A DNA stretch of 64,000 nucleotides from Paraphoma chrysanthemicola (GCA_020744225.1 JAGMWG010000017.1:372001-436000); one strand, 5' to 3'; numbered from the stretch's first letter, positions 50,541-62,264 are shown. The notes: generated by a model not told the origin, from the sequence alone. Translations and numbers: made by a program.

Positions 50541-53500
50541 TCACATCCAGAACATAGTGTCGGCAAGGTTTTCGTGGAACGGGTTTGGCGACGTGGGATC
50601 CTTGTAGAACGCTGCCTTCGCCTTTTCGAAAGTCAACTTCCTGACTTGTCTCTCCACTTCGTCTCGGTCTTTGTATTCCTGGGCCCTCTCTTCTTCGGTC
50701 TTGTCAAACGCCTTTTCACCGTTGCGAGTAATAGGTTTGCGCGATGGTCCAAACTTTGCTTCTCGAGCGTCCTTGTAATTTCTGAGCAGTTTGTTCTTGA
50801 ACTCTAGCCGACGAAGGGCAAGCAGAGAGTTGGGTCCAGGGGCAAGGAAATCGCGGAGGTAGCTTCTATTAGTCGTTAGCACATCTTAATAATACCAAGT
50901 TCGAAGGGCAAGTCAACCTACCGGCCTCTCTCACAAAGTCGGTCGGCGTAGGAGGAAGGCGGAGCATAAGAGACACCTGCGGTCGCTCGAGCATAGGCAT
51001 AGCAAAGCTTGTGTGTCTAGGCCTCCTAATTAGTAGCTGCAAAACGTCCTAACTTTGTGCAGTCACTCACGAAATGCTGCACCTGCTTCTCCGTCGCTCC
51101 TATCTCGTTGACGAGCAAAAAGTAGTGAGCTGATTTTGCGCTACCCTGAAGACTGTGGTGCGATTGGAGATAAAAGTCCTGGAACATGGGTGAGGTTACA
51201 CCTTGATCGACCAACGTGCCTGGTTTACAATTGCCGTTCTTTACTTTATCTTTGGCCTGTGGCATGTATCTGACGTGGTGACGCTTCGCGACGACAATGG
51301 CTGTCAGCTTGCACTTTGTGGAAGCGCTTTGCTTGAAATGAATAGCAGCCGCTGCATATGCCTTGTGGATTTGTGGCAGTTCGTTCTCTTTGACCTGAGA
51401 GTACTGGCTAGTAGGGATGTCAGTGAATGCTAGTTAGCCCAATACAGCGAGACCTACCTGTCGCTCACGCCATCGCGATAGTAGAGGATGTTCTTCGGAA
51501 GCTGGCCCTTGTTGTTGTTGCACCATGCCTTTATCCGTTCCAGCGCCATGCCTTCCAGTTCTTGGATGTCCTCGCATGCGATCTCGCGTGGTTGTAAACG
51601 CATCGATCCAAGGAATTTTCCGCCTGTATGATCGACAGAACCAACAACAGCTGCTATTGATGGCGTGCCAAAGAGAGATCCACGTCCGGGATGTGTTACG
51701 TCTCTGAAGTCGAATTAGCTAAAATTGTAGCGTGGGTATAGTAAGACTTGCGCTCCAAGAACAAGTGTGTCCTTCATGACGTCGACGATGCCAGCCACTG
51801 TATGATTCACACCTCCAGTCTTTAAGTTGACCTTCATCATGACATTGGCCCAATACTTCGAATCAAAGTCGTTGCCTTCGCCCTTGTAAACAATGCAACT
51901 CGACTGCATCCCGCACGTTCGATCTGCCAAGTCCTTGACAATAGAGTAGGATGAGATGCTGTTGTTGCCAAGGAACAATATAATATAGTTGGCTCCTTTG
52001 GCTTGCGGTTCATCCATGGCATTTTTGGCTGTGATCACATCAAGAGAGTGGATCAGAACCTTACCAGAGAACGCCAAACTGCCTGTCGAATACGTCTTTG
52101 ATGCCATTTGGAACGACTTCCAGGTCTCCTCCACGTATGTCGGGCTTTCCAGATCCTCTTGGCCGTCGGGCACCACAATCATGAAGCAATTGAAAGATAT
52201 TAGGTCATGAGTAATCAAGAGCTTGCGCTGTCGCAAGTCCCAGTCAGATTTGGTCATGTTTACGCCACCATTACCGTATATGGGTTTCGGATAAGCAAGG
52301 GTAGTGGCAGGAACCTGAAGCATTCTCGAGTCGAATCCGATCGTGGAGCAAGCAGGCTATAGCAATTAGTACCAAGTGCGAAGCGAAGAGGATAATGTCG
52401 CTTACGAATGGTGTAAGACCTTCCCCAGGAGTGAGTCCCAGCAATTTGAGTCCCTCGTGTTCGATGAGCGCGCGCGTGCTGTCGGGGGAACGATTCGCAA
52501 TCTGTAGCATCGCCGAGGTCAAGGCATCGGGAACTCTCCCCTTATGCAGCTGATAAGGGAGAATTTGAAGCGTTTCGGCGGGATACCACATTGGCCTGTC
52601 GTCCGTTCCACAGTTGATGGCTGGCAATGTCGGATTGACAGCAATCTTGGGGTAAGCTGGATTCATCAGTATACAAGACGCCAAGACCATTGGTTTGCTC
52701 CAGAGTTGTTGGGAAGGATAGTGCTCTTACTGTTCTTGAAGTGCTGCAGCACAGTGATGCGCGTAGCAGGCTTGCCATCACGATCGTCGAGCTCGAACGT
52801 CTGCGTGTCAACGCGCACCCCAGTCCCGCGAATTGTCTTCATGCGGGCTTCAATCGCGGCAGCTCTAGACCTTGGGCTGCTGGTCACCGGTTCGTACGTC
52901 TAGTGGACCCTAACACCACGCAGTTGCGTGCAGCGCTCCTCTTTGGAGGGCCACGTAGAGGAATCGCTGAAGAAGTTGCTCACTAGGATAGGTTGATAGA
53001 ACGCACTGGTGCAAGAATTCACTAGTCCAGTGGTGAGCCGAACGTCCTAGCAGCAGTAGACAGCAACTTACGGTTGAGCAGGATCTGTCCCTGGCCAGGT
53101 TTGACAGAATAAAAGTAACCTCGAACGGCACAGAGCGAAGGGCTCAGTCTGGCATGGCCGCCAGTAACAAAGAACTTGTTAGCCTTCAGAGAGAAGGAGC
53201 CCTGGCCCAGGGCGGTGGAGACGATCATGTTCAATGCTATCTCGACCCATCGGACCTTGATCTCAATGTCCTTCACGGTGTTAGCATATGGTAGCAGATT
53301 GAATAAGCGTTGCCGAGACGTGTGCATGGGGAATCGTATGCTTGACACTTACCTTTGTAGGGACAACTTTTCCCTCTGCGTACTGCTGCAACAGGGCCGT
53401 GTCAAGCTGCCCGGCACATGCTAAGCCGATCGGGATTGGCGATTTTCTCTCAGCTGACTTCACGTCAACTGGTCCTAGATTCGATGGTTCGATCTCAACC

Positions 53501-54093
53501 CAGGAAATAAGCTTCTTTTCGTAATCCGTCACGAACTTGTCCTGATTGTTCCTCAAGAATGATATCGCCTTGATCATTTCCTCAATCAACAATCTGCACG
53601 TTCGCTTGCTCGCTCTGTCTGGCAACCCTTGTATGTTGTACTCGAACAGCTGAATATTTGGACTGAGTGCCATAGCGAAATGATTGGTGAACACGGTCGT
53701 GTTAGGTTTTGCTAGGGCGGTGCGGATTGGGAATTCGGCCTCGGCCGCCGTCGGTGCGATGGCTCTGAGGATGTCCTGTCCGACTTGCGGGCTCACCATA
53801 TTGCCAGACTTAGGGTCTGGTGCAGGTTCGGCCGTCTTCTGGTCCATCTGTAGCGGACTGCCGTCGGCTGCCACCCGATTGCCAATAGTCATGGCTTCGA
53901 ACTCTGCCAACGGGATCCTTGGCTCTGTTTGTAGTCAGTGGTTAGACTTGACGGAGATGAAGACATCCAACATACGAGAACGACCTCCACGTGGAATCGT
54001 GCCGTCGCCTTGACCTTGTCGATCACCGCCATAGGCCCCTCGTGTAGGGCCTGCGCCACTGCCTTCCGGAAGTTGACCGCCGCGTTGCGACAT
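50541..54093 (-). CDS. Argonaute (PAZ-PIWI) protein with one in-frame TAG
   Basis: Ten exons: 54093-53976, 53924-53353, 53270-53072, 53021-52731, 52656-52406, 52356-51752, 51703-51458, 51407-51071, 51016-50922 and 50865-50541. They total 1,013 codons with every phase consistent. Order: Gly/Gln-rich N-terminus, N domain, linker (LLQQYAEG...ANKFFVTGG), PAZ start (NSCTSAFYQPILVSNFF), MID (NCGTDDRPMWYPAE), PIWI. PIWI active-site candidates are Asp in GADVTHP, Asp in YYRDGVSD and Asp in SSYADRLCERG, so the fourth position would be Asp rather than His. Intron 51704-51751 is GC-AG; only that splice recreates GADVTHP. Codon 337 (52900-52902) is TAG, just before TYEPV. Either the gene is newly disabled, or an 84-nt in-frame intron (52900-52983) removes it at the cost of the PAZ entry strand. 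Confidence 0.85.
51704..51751 (-). other. GC-AG intron in the Argonaute gene
   Basis: The donor is GCAAGT, the acceptor TTCAG, and a branch-like AGCTAAT lies between. The flanking exon ends join to GGA-GCA-GAC, giving the conserved Gly-Ala-Asp. The only nearby GT donor (GTCTTA) breaks the frame. Confidence 0.75.
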
Positions 54094-55008
54094 GTCGACA
54101 GCTACTGAGCCACTGTAATGAGGTGAACTCGAGCTGGCGTTGTTCCAATGTCAGACTCAATTCGCGTTAGCCAGGGTAGTAAGCGATGAGAGCTACAGAT
54201 CAATTAGTACACCGCAATGTGTAAGTTGAGCAGCCTCTTGAGTCGCCTTTGGAGTCCGCAACTGAAGACAACTGGATATGCTCACCTACAGCCGAAGCCC
54301 GCGGTCCTGATGGCGCTTGCCTCGACGCTAGTGAGCAAGCCGTCAGAGTAGATGGGCATAGACAGCGAATGTACTGTGCGAGACGCTGTATTGTGAGGTC
54401 TGTGATTAGAGGTTGAAGGTGCTTGGGAGGCGGTAGATATATATATGCAGTGGGGCCGAGAAAGGCAGCTTCGACTGCACTCACCTCGCGTTTGCATTCA
54501 CCTCACCGCCTCGCGCTTGCACTCACCTCGTCATCCCGCGCGGCCACGGCCAAAATCTCGAGGTGAGAGAACGCTGCCTCCGCCCCACACATACCACCTT
54601 GAATCATGCAACTAAGTGAGTGAAGCAGGACGAGAGTCAAAAAGGCCAACATTAAAAGACTTTCATACAAATCCATACAATCATCTATAAAAAAAACAAG
54701 CAGGTGCTGATCCCACGCTCCCGTACCCGCTATAAACAGTACAGACTCCACCCGATAGTACATCTACATGATACACCAATGATACAGCAAAGAGCATTCT
54801 GGGGGGTATCTCAACCCACACGCCCGACGGGTGGGTGTGGAGGAGGAAGGGAAATGAAGCGAAGAAAGAGGCCACCGAAAGTGGGCGTCCGGTATTAGAA
54901 GGTAATATGATGTCAAACGAGGGGCATTACAATGAGGAACCGGGTATATGCAGGAAGCCAGGGGATATGCGCATGCAGTCGTGTCGGTCGAAGAGTGAAG
55001 GAGAAGGC
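54094..55008. other. Intergenic region upstream of the Argonaute gene
   Basis: These 0.9 kb hold the Argonaute promoter and the 3' end of the Arf6 gene. A short TATATATAT run is at about 54434-54442, and near-repeated CTCACCTCG words occur between 54480 and 54535. No gene is supported. Confidence 0.5.
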
Positions 55009-55885
55009 TTATTTGCCGCCGGCGGGGAGCTTGACGTTGTTGGATAGCCATGCCTGGAGGTGTTAGCTCACGTTGTATGTATGAGGAGGTGTGCTGCATA
55101 CCAGTCCCTCGAAGATGCCCTCGCCTGTTGTCGCGCAGCTTGGCTCGACCTTCCATACGTGGTCCTTTGCGATCTTATCTAATTGCAGGCGGTCCGAGAC
55201 TTCCTTTGGTCGCATGGCTGGGCAGTGTCAGTAACAATCGTCGCCACCGGGAGTTCTTGAGGTGGGTACGCACCTCCGTTGAGATCCTGCTTGTTCGCAA
55301 ACACTAGCAGTAGCGCATCTTTCATTTCCCTGTCCTGAATGATCCTTGTGAGCTCCGTCCGTGCCTCGTCGATGCGGTCGCGGTCATTAGAGTCGATAAC
55401 GAAGATGAGGCCCTGGGTGCCTGTAGATACGTCAGCAAATGTTCACACCCTTCCAATCATCACGAGACCGGTGAAACGAGGTAGAGGAGCCATGCACGGG
55501 GTGTATGTCTACACATGCGTGCTCGCCTACCCGGTACCGTGCCGTCGCGCCCCAACATACCAGAGAAGTAATGTCTCCACAGCGGACGGATCTTGTCCTG
55601 GCCGCCGACATCCCAGACGTTGAACTTGGTGTTCTTGTATGTGACGGTCTCGACGTTGAAGCCGACGGTGGGGATGGTGGTGACGTCTTGGTCGAGCTTG
55701 AGCTTGTAGAGGATTGCTGCGCCGTCGTGTTAGCGAATGCACCACATGTCCAGAGGTAACATGTAAAGTATGAGAGCAAGGCAGAGCGTACTGGTCTTTC
55801 CCGCGGCGTCCAAGCCCAGCATCAAGAGCCGCATCTCCTTCGATCCGAAGATCTTGTTCATCATCTTCGATATTGATGCGCCCAT
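55009..55885 (-). CDS. ARF6: Arf6-type small GTPase
   Basis: Exons 55885-55792, 55716-55561, 55420-55274, 55217-55102 and 55053-55009 give 185 residues, all in phase. Gly2 (MGASIS) can be N-myristoylated. GLDAAGKT is the P-loop, split by the first intron within the Thr codon. DVGGQ is switch 2, NKQD gives guanine specificity, and SCATTGEG is the last base-contact motif. FNVETVTYKN and RPLWRHYF are typical of Arf proteins, and the sequence fits the Arf6/yeast Arf3 branch (plasma membrane, polarity, endocytosis) better than Arf1. The internal NG-AMRPKEV region is slightly divergent. Identity is secure; the Arf6 branch is likely. Confidence 0.95.
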
Positions 55886-57003
55886 GTTGTCTGTAGTTCG
55901 CTATACACGCTCAATGGCAGTATCGAGTCGCTCTTGCCGCAAATGGTGTCCTGTACGGAGTCGTGGCGTTGGTGGGAGTGCAGTGGTGATGTTTAGATAG
56001 CAACACGCGAGGCTCGATGCTAAGCGCGATTGGCGGGAAGGTGTGCCGAGGAATGCGTGAATGGTGGTGAAGAGTGGTGTCAACGGCGTCGGCGTGTGAA
56101 GAGTGCAGGCAGCAGCAACGGCGGCGGCGGTGGGCGTGCGGAGGTTTTTGGGCGAGTGTGTGCGGGTTCAGACAAGGCCGTGTGTGTCTTGACTGCACAT
56201 CGCTCAAGCTTTCGCTCTCAGGGTGAAACACCCTGGTCAAGCCCCGATCGGCAGCCAACCGTGCGCCCAAACTAATTCCTAGACGCGCAACGCTCGCTTG
56301 CTTCATGACAGGTCCCCTCGCGAACACCACAATCTCGCACCCCTCTCCTATCAAAAAGGGGGCCCACAAAGTCTAATCTGCTACATGCTCCATCATGAGT
56401 GCTCTAAGATGAAGCTCAGGAATCGTGCAGCTGCACGCGCATGCACTCCTGCTGCACCTAACGCTGTGGAGCTGCTGTACCTCTGTCGCCGCCGACCCGC
56501 AATCTTAAGTCATGCAGGTACGCGGAGCTACTCCTGACCGTGGCAGATGGAATCTCCAATGTGGCGGTTGCCCACTCCGCGGCCAATGGCCCGCAATGGA
56601 AAGGAGCCGCTCTTCGAGTCGACGACGTTGCCTGTCTCGCGTACCTCGACGTGGAGGGATGAACCCTTTGCCCGCCCGATCTGGCGCCATCGCGTTCGCG
56701 AAGGATCATGGATCTCATGACGTAGGGTATTTTAGGACAGATGCGCCGAAATGTCCATATTCATCGGCCCGTAGGATCTGCGTAGCTGCTTGCAGAATCA
56801 TATCCGTGAAGCCAAGCCGTAATTGTATTGCTTACTGGAGATATCGGATGACATTAGTGCGAACATTGGAAAACGCTCAATTCCTCCGCATCATGCTGTG
56901 CGAGGTTCAAGGAACTGAACAAAAGTAATATGGAGTGGTGTGTGTGCATTCGTAGTATCGTAGCCTCTGGGGTATCATCTCAACACAGTCCTGCAACAAC
57001 CTC
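55886..57003. other. Intergenic region upstream of the Arf6 gene
   Basis: These 1.1 kb hold the Arf6 promoter and the 3' flank of the carrier gene. Short open frames exist but are unconvincing. A GGCGGCGGCGG-type stretch is at about 56118-56134. Confidence 0.55.
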
Positions 57004-58055
57004 TCACTCCGGCAAGCTTCTCATCACGCCCTCAAACGCCACCAATGCCATCGCATTCGCCGGAAACGCTCTCAAAAAGCATGGCACAAACCCTCTCCAA
57101 TATCCCTTGAGCCCGTTCTCTTTGTACACCGTTTTTGCCGCATCTCTCCACCGCGCATACCGCCTCTCTGGGCCCAGTGGATCCGTCATTATTTTTTGCT
57201 TCACCACATCCGATGGGTAACTTGTGATCCAAAATACCTGCGCCGACAGTCCTCCTGCCCAGAAATTGACTGCCGGTGTAGACAGGTTTGTGTGCTTTTG
57301 TATTTGCCGTGTAAACAGGTCGTACGTTCCCCACCAGAAGCAGAAAAACGTTCTGAATAACAACGTTGCGCTGAGCCCGTGGTAGACGCCGCGCACACCG
57401 TGGCCACGGTAGATCTTCGTCAAGCAGTCAATGGGCCCGCTGTATAATCGCTTGCTCTTGTCTGCTTGATATTGTATTTGTAACCGCGCCTTGATGTGTT
57501 CGACTGGTGCGGCGATGAAGGATACGGTCCAGCCGGCCATGGTGCCTGCGAGCGCGTGGCCGAGGACAGGAAGCTTGGGCTGTTCGGAGCGATTGACGGT
57601 GCGCGGATTAAAGAAATTATCGTTGAGGACGCGTCGGTAGACGGATAGGGAACCGAGCATACTTCAATGTGTTAGCTAGAGTGAGAGGTGATGCCTAGTA
57701 TTCTTACATCGAATCCATGAACATCCATCCTACAAGCGGAGGTGTGGCTCCCTTGTATAGTCCTGTGAAGCCTTCTTTCCTGACCGTCTGCAGTAGACAA
57801 TCCAATGGGCCTCGGAATTGTGAGACTTCGGTAGTCTGTAGTCGAACTTTGACAGTATCGAACGGATGGCCGACTGCAACAATTAGCTATGCTGACAGGA
57901 CGAACACTTTTGAACATACCCGACAGCTTTGCAATGCCAGAGAACACCCCAGCAACAAACCCTCTGTAATGCTTTGGCGACTTGTGAGGCTCTGCGGGAT
58001 CGACCACCGCGCTCATCGCCGGTTTCTCGCCCGTCTTCATGACCGTAGCAGACAT
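57004..58055 (-). CDS. Mitochondrial carrier protein (SLC25 family, carnitine/Ymc-like)
   Basis: Three exons, 58055-57920, 57873-57708 and 57661-57004, with 46-nt introns, give 319 residues. The three-fold carrier repeat is visible. Signature one is GHPFDTVKVRLQT, then FRGPLDCLLQTVRKEGFTGLYKG. Repeat two has AAPVEHIKARLQI, then GPIDCLTKIYRGHGVRGVYHG. Repeat three has SYPSDVVKQKI, then RWRDAAKTVYKENGLKGYWRG. This makes six membrane helices in the inner mitochondrial membrane. The contact residues point to the carnitine/acylcarnitine, ornithine and Ymc1 group, but the exact substrate cannot be fixed by eye. The start is chosen at MSATVMKTGEKPAM; an upstream in-frame ATG exists near 58103 but seems less likely. 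Confidence 0.9.
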
Positions 58056-58497
58056 AATTGTCTGATGCTCCTTCTCTTGGACGTATGAATCATGCCGTCT
58101 CAAATCAGGACTGCGGCTGGCAATATCAAAAGCTCAAAAGTTAATGCTCAAAGAATTGCCAGAGGATAACTTCATCCCATCGTGCATGTCAGCGCAAACT
58201 AGTAGCGTCGGAGATAGGCAAGCCTCCGCGACGTGGGATGGTGACGATCTTGACGCGGTGCCGAGATCGGCTGGCGTCGGATCGGGCTAAACAATACCAG
58301 GGTCCAGATTCGTTCGGTGCGTCTGCGACCCCTCCATGTTTATTTCCTACTACGCATAGTCTACCGCATGCGGGTTGGTGCATTGCTTGCGGATTCATCT
58401 TTCGCGTTGATGATGACATGCTAACACTCAACACACTGACATTCTCTTGACACTGATAGCTAGCTACCACGTACACAGAAGGTAGGGACTTGTCGCC
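58056..58497. other. Divergent intergenic region
   Basis: These 442 bases lie between the carrier gene (-) and the GT8 gene (+) and probably serve as promoter for both. No gene is seen. Confidence 0.5.
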
Positions 58498-59510
58498 ATG
58501 GCAGAAAGCCTCACCACGGAATCGGCGGGCGTGCAGTCCAAGAAAGGTATACCACCTATAACTTACTCCCTTTGCGCGTCGCAATGTACATTACATGAAG
58601 GCTAACACAATCACCAGTATGGACCACCCTCATCACCAACACCGCCTACCTCACCGGCCTCCTCACGCTCGACTACTCGCTCAAGAAACACGGCACAAAA
58701 TACCCCCTCATCGCACTCTACACCGACACCTTCCCGCCCGAAGGCCACAAAGCCCTCGACGAGCGCGGTATCCCCAAACAACACGTCAAATACCTGCTTC
58801 CCAGCGTGCAAAAGGACTTCACCAACGACCCGCGCTTCTACGACTGCTGGTCCAAGCTGACGCCCTTTTCGCTCGAGGAATATGATCGTGTCGTGCAATT
58901 GGACAGCGACATGCTCGTCCTCCGCAACATGGACGAACTCATGGACCTCCCTCTCGACGCGCCGAGCGAAGCGGGCAAAGGGAAGAGAGTGTTTGCAGCA
59001 AGTCATGCATGTGTGTGCAATCCGCTCAAGAAGCCGCATTACCCCAAGAACTGGGTCCCGGAGAATTGCGCATTCACATCGCAGCACGATGACCCGGATA
59101 CTGCGCAGAAACAGGGCGCGGCGTCGGATTTCGGGCTCGGGATGCCGAATGGCGGCTTACAAGTCGTGAATCCGTCGGCGGCGGTGTATAATCTTATTTT
59201 GGAGCAGTTGTCGAATCCGTCGAGTATGGACTACGATTTCGCCGATCAGTCGCTGCTAGGGGATTTGTTCAATGGGCGATGGGTCGCGTTGCCGTATACG
59301 TATAATGCGCTCAAGACGCTGCGGAGTAAAGGCGTGCATCACCAGATTTGGCGCGACGACGAGGTTAAGAATGTGCATTATATCCTGAGTCCGAAGCCGT
59401 GGGATGAGGAGAAGGGGAAGTGCAGTCAGGAGATACATGAGTGGTGGTGGGATGTGAATGCGGAGAGGCTGGAAGAGGAGAAGAAGAGTGGGATTGTGGA
59501 CGGGTTTTAA
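58498..59510 (+). CDS. Family 8 glycosyltransferase (glycogenin/galactinol synthase-like)
   Basis: Two exons, 58498-58546 and 58618-59510, separated by a 71-nt intron, give 313 residues. After MAESLTTESAG the family start VWTTLITNTAYLTGLLTLDYSL follows. The catalytic metal-binding DxD is in VVQLDSDMLVLRNMDELMDL. NGGLQVVNP and DFADQSLLGDLFNGRWVALPYTYN follow in GT8 order. The IHYI-type His block is seen as VHYILSPKPWDEE, and WWWDVN stands near the end. No signal peptide is visible, so it is cytosolic. Enzymes of this type use UDP-sugars; glycogenin itself is longer and has a glycogen-synthase-binding tail that is absent here. The exact acceptor is unknown. Confidence 0.9.
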
Positions 59511-59628
59511 CATGGCGGAGAGGTTCAATAGAGTAGGGGAATGATAGACGTAGATCATGCTTCATAATGCATTATTCGTTGTCTACATGCTTTTTGTTTC
59601 ACCTCAGCGCGCTCGAAGGCTTCATAGC

Positions 59629-61193
59629 TCAGAGCTTTCCCTTGTCCTCAATCTCGCAGAAGGCCTTGAACGTGACGAGGCCCTCGCCCTCATCAGCATC
59701 AGTCTCGCTCTGAATCACAACCTCAGCCGTAGCACCGACGAAGAAAACGTAGCCCTCTTCAATTTTCTCCTCCTTCGGACCCACGCTAATCGTTCCCTTA
59801 CCCTTAGTGCACAAGATAATGCTCGGTCCGTCAATAGGATCGAATGTTGCCTTTGCGCCAGACTTGTTCAACGCGGTTCGCACAACAGCGAATTCCGGAA
59901 TCGGTGGGTTGTACAGTAGGCTCGACGACGAAGAGCTGTATGCACTGGCGTTATGTCTGACGTGTGGGTAGTCGGTCGGGTCCATCTTCTGCTCGCTGAT
60001 TGGAGCGTACGAGTATGTCAGCATGGTCGTGAGCGTGTCCACGTCCTTGAATTTCGGTGTGAAGCCAGCGCGAACGACATTGTCTGACGAGGCCATGCAC
60101 TCAATAATGTCGCCAGATAGGTACGCGTGAATGTCATCGGCCTTGAGGAACATAGCCTCGCCAATCTCAAGCTTGACATAGTTGAGGAAGAACTGCACGA
60201 AGAGGCCGATGTCGTCGGGGAACTGCGAGTTGAGGCGAACAACGAGATCTGCCAGCTCCTTGCCATCGTTCGAAGGTCCACCTGAGCCAGCAAAATCTGA
60301 GCCTTCTGATTCTGCAGCCTTGATCAGCTCTTCCGAGGCGGAGGCTAGTGCATCCTTGTCTGTGTTCATCACCTTGGTGAACGCCGACTGTAATGCCTTC
60401 TTGTTCGCCTTCACATCTTCTTCCTTGTCTGACGTCTCCTTGCCCTTGATGGTGTTCTCAAAGTTCGACGCCTCTTCTTCGCCGACCAGCTTGCGAAGGG
60501 ATGGTACGGTCTTGAGGAAGTGGGCGATTTCGGCGAGAGGACGGAAGCCGCACAGGCCATCGAAGGGGGTCACCGCAATGGTCATTTCAGGCTTGTGGTT
60601 GTCATCTAGCCGCTGGTGTTAGACCTGTTCTGAAGTCTTGACTATGAGTCTCACCTGGGTAGTTCTTGGGATCCTTAGCATGCAGCTGCTCCGCAAGCTT
60701 CTTGTTTGGATGTGCCTGAATGCTCAAGGCCTTGTTGATGGACAAGACCTTGAACAGAAACGGCAGCCTGTTTTCGTAGCGCTCAGCGATCTCGGAAGAC
60801 AACAGCGCTTGGTTCTCTTGCACGAGATCGAGGAGCGTTCGCTTCGTCTCGAGGTCCTTCGAGGGAAGCGAGGGATGAGTGCCCATCCATAGCTGCAACG
60901 TTCAGTCACGGCGCTCACTTGACCATAAATATGAAGTCTCCATACCTCGGCATATGGCTTCTCCTCCTGTATAGAAAAGTCTGAAGCTGTCGCGGCGAGG
61001 AACTTGGCGGCAGCGGACGTCTGGCCGATTTTCCCTGGGTCGCTTCAGCATCGCGCTGAGCGCAATCATGAGTCGCGGGGCAGCGCACCCCAGTCGTAGC
61101 TGTTTACGCCTGTCAAAGTGAGTAAGCAAACCTGTGTACAGTCTGTTGATGAAGACTCCTACCGCACTCGAGTCTGATTAGAGGGTTCCGCAT
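59629..61193 (-). CDS. PMI1: Mannose-6-phosphate isomerase, type I (phosphomannose isomerase)
   Basis: Role: interconverts fructose-6-phosphate and mannose-6-phosphate, feeding GDP-mannose for glycoproteins and cell wall. Five exons: 61193-61163, 61109-61089, 61034-60946, 60892-60655 and 60605-59629, give 451 residues in phase. Exon 2 is only 21 nt. Characteristic blocks: GVNSYDWGKIG, PYAELWMGTHPSLPSKD, then LSIQAHPNKKLAEQLHA, whose Gln and His bind zinc. DDNHKPEMTIAVTPFDGLCG supplies the zinc-binding Glu. FLKADDIHAYLSGDIIECMASSDN holds a further His and the active-site region. A charged insert (KGKETSDKEEDVKANKKA) is a fungal-type extension. Identity is very secure. Confidence 0.97.
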
Positions 61194-61775
61194 GTTTAGT
61201 ATCTTTCAATGGGCTGTTGTTTGGAAGGAGCAGCTGCTTCAATATTTGGCAAGGGAGCTTTGGCGGGGTCTAGCCTCGTCGCCTCCGCACGTGGACATTA
61301 CACTAGCCCATGCCCCATTCGCTACTAGCTTCCTTGCTTTCATTCCTTCACTCGAATTGTTAACAATTCATATTCCTGGTGCCTTCAGTAAGCCAGGGTA
61401 TTTCGCAAGCTTCATCGCCGCGTGCAGCTTCGCATATTGCCAATGGTGCTTAGTCCACAAAGAGAAGCCCATCACCAGCGCGTAACCTACCAGTGGCAGC
61501 ATGATGAGTATGCTCGCATTTGCCATCAGCCAGCAGCATTCCTTCAATCATTCGCACCAACTGCAGCTCGACTAACTTAACAGCGAAGGTAGCTAAGAGG
61601 AACTAGATGTCTTTCGACGGAAAAGCTAATCCTGAGATCACATGACACAAAATTGAGACTCAAAGCGTCCAGAGAGCAGTTAGCAGATTCTACGACGTGC
61701 AATATCATCGAGGGATCATTGGAAGCAATCTTCTCCTACTAACCGATATTACTTCCGAGTCGCGTCTGAGCTTCT
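61194..61775. other. Intergenic region upstream of phosphomannose isomerase
   Basis: A plus-strand frame at 61192-61485 begins on top of the isomerase start codon and has no recognisable features. I treat the stretch as promoter and spacer. Confidence 0.5.
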
Positions 61776-62264
61776 TCATGATGTATTGCGCTGTCTCGTA
61801 CCTCGGAGAAACAGCATCTTACCAATCAGCCCCTTGCGCCCACTTTTCATCATGATGGAACAATAGCATCGCAGATCCAGGTGGTCAAGTTCTGATATGT
61901 CACAACTTCTGCGAGAACAGCGATATGTCAATACAAGCTTCATGCCAGCTACGGACTTGAGATACTCCTCGATTTCCGTGGCATAGCACAGCGGATCTTG
62001 AGGCCCTTGTAGATCAATTGCTACTTGGCAATCATTTGAGTAGCAGCTTATGAGTTGCCATATTCTCCATGGATACTCCAATTCTTTCGCGTCAACAGGA
62101 TCATATTGTCCCATGCAGCTAGGGGCTATCAACACCTGCTGATTGCAGACCCAAGATGATGACTGCCGCGCGATCGTCATACTGAGCAATGACCACGAGA
62201 TATGTAGCTGACAAAGAATCACGATTGAATATATGTTCACATAGACACCTAGCCTATCCTCCAA
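61776..62264 (-). CDS. Hypothetical Cys-containing ORF (doubtful)
   Basis: An open frame of up to 162 codons; a plausible internal start is MTIARQSSSWVCNQQ. The product has nine or more cysteines (LISCYSNDC, LTYRCSRRSC, LDLRCYCSIM) and ordinary composition after the first 30 residues, so it might be real or be a 3' part of the adjoining gene at 62306. No signal peptide is clear after the internal start, and no domain is recognised. No splice join to the upstream gene was found that I trust. Confidence 0.3.
   Translation of the reverse strand: MEDRLGVYVNIYSIVILCQLHISWSLLSMTIARQSSSWVCNQQVLIAPSCMGQYDPVDAKELEYPWRIWQLISCYSNDCQVAIDLQGPQDPLCYATEIEEYLKSVAGMKLVLTYRCSRRSCDISELDHLDLRCYCSIMMKSGRKGLIGKMLFLRGTRQRNTS

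Noticed and set aside
33296..52902. Stop-codon reassignment (TAG read as sense) to explain in-frame TAGs
   Set aside because: Several normal genes here end in TAG (for example 11219, 17822 and 37294), so TAG is used as a regular stop.
56896..56912. B-box-like GAGGTTCAAGGAAC, possible tRNA
   Set aside because: No matching A box, acceptor stem or anticodon arm could be built around it.
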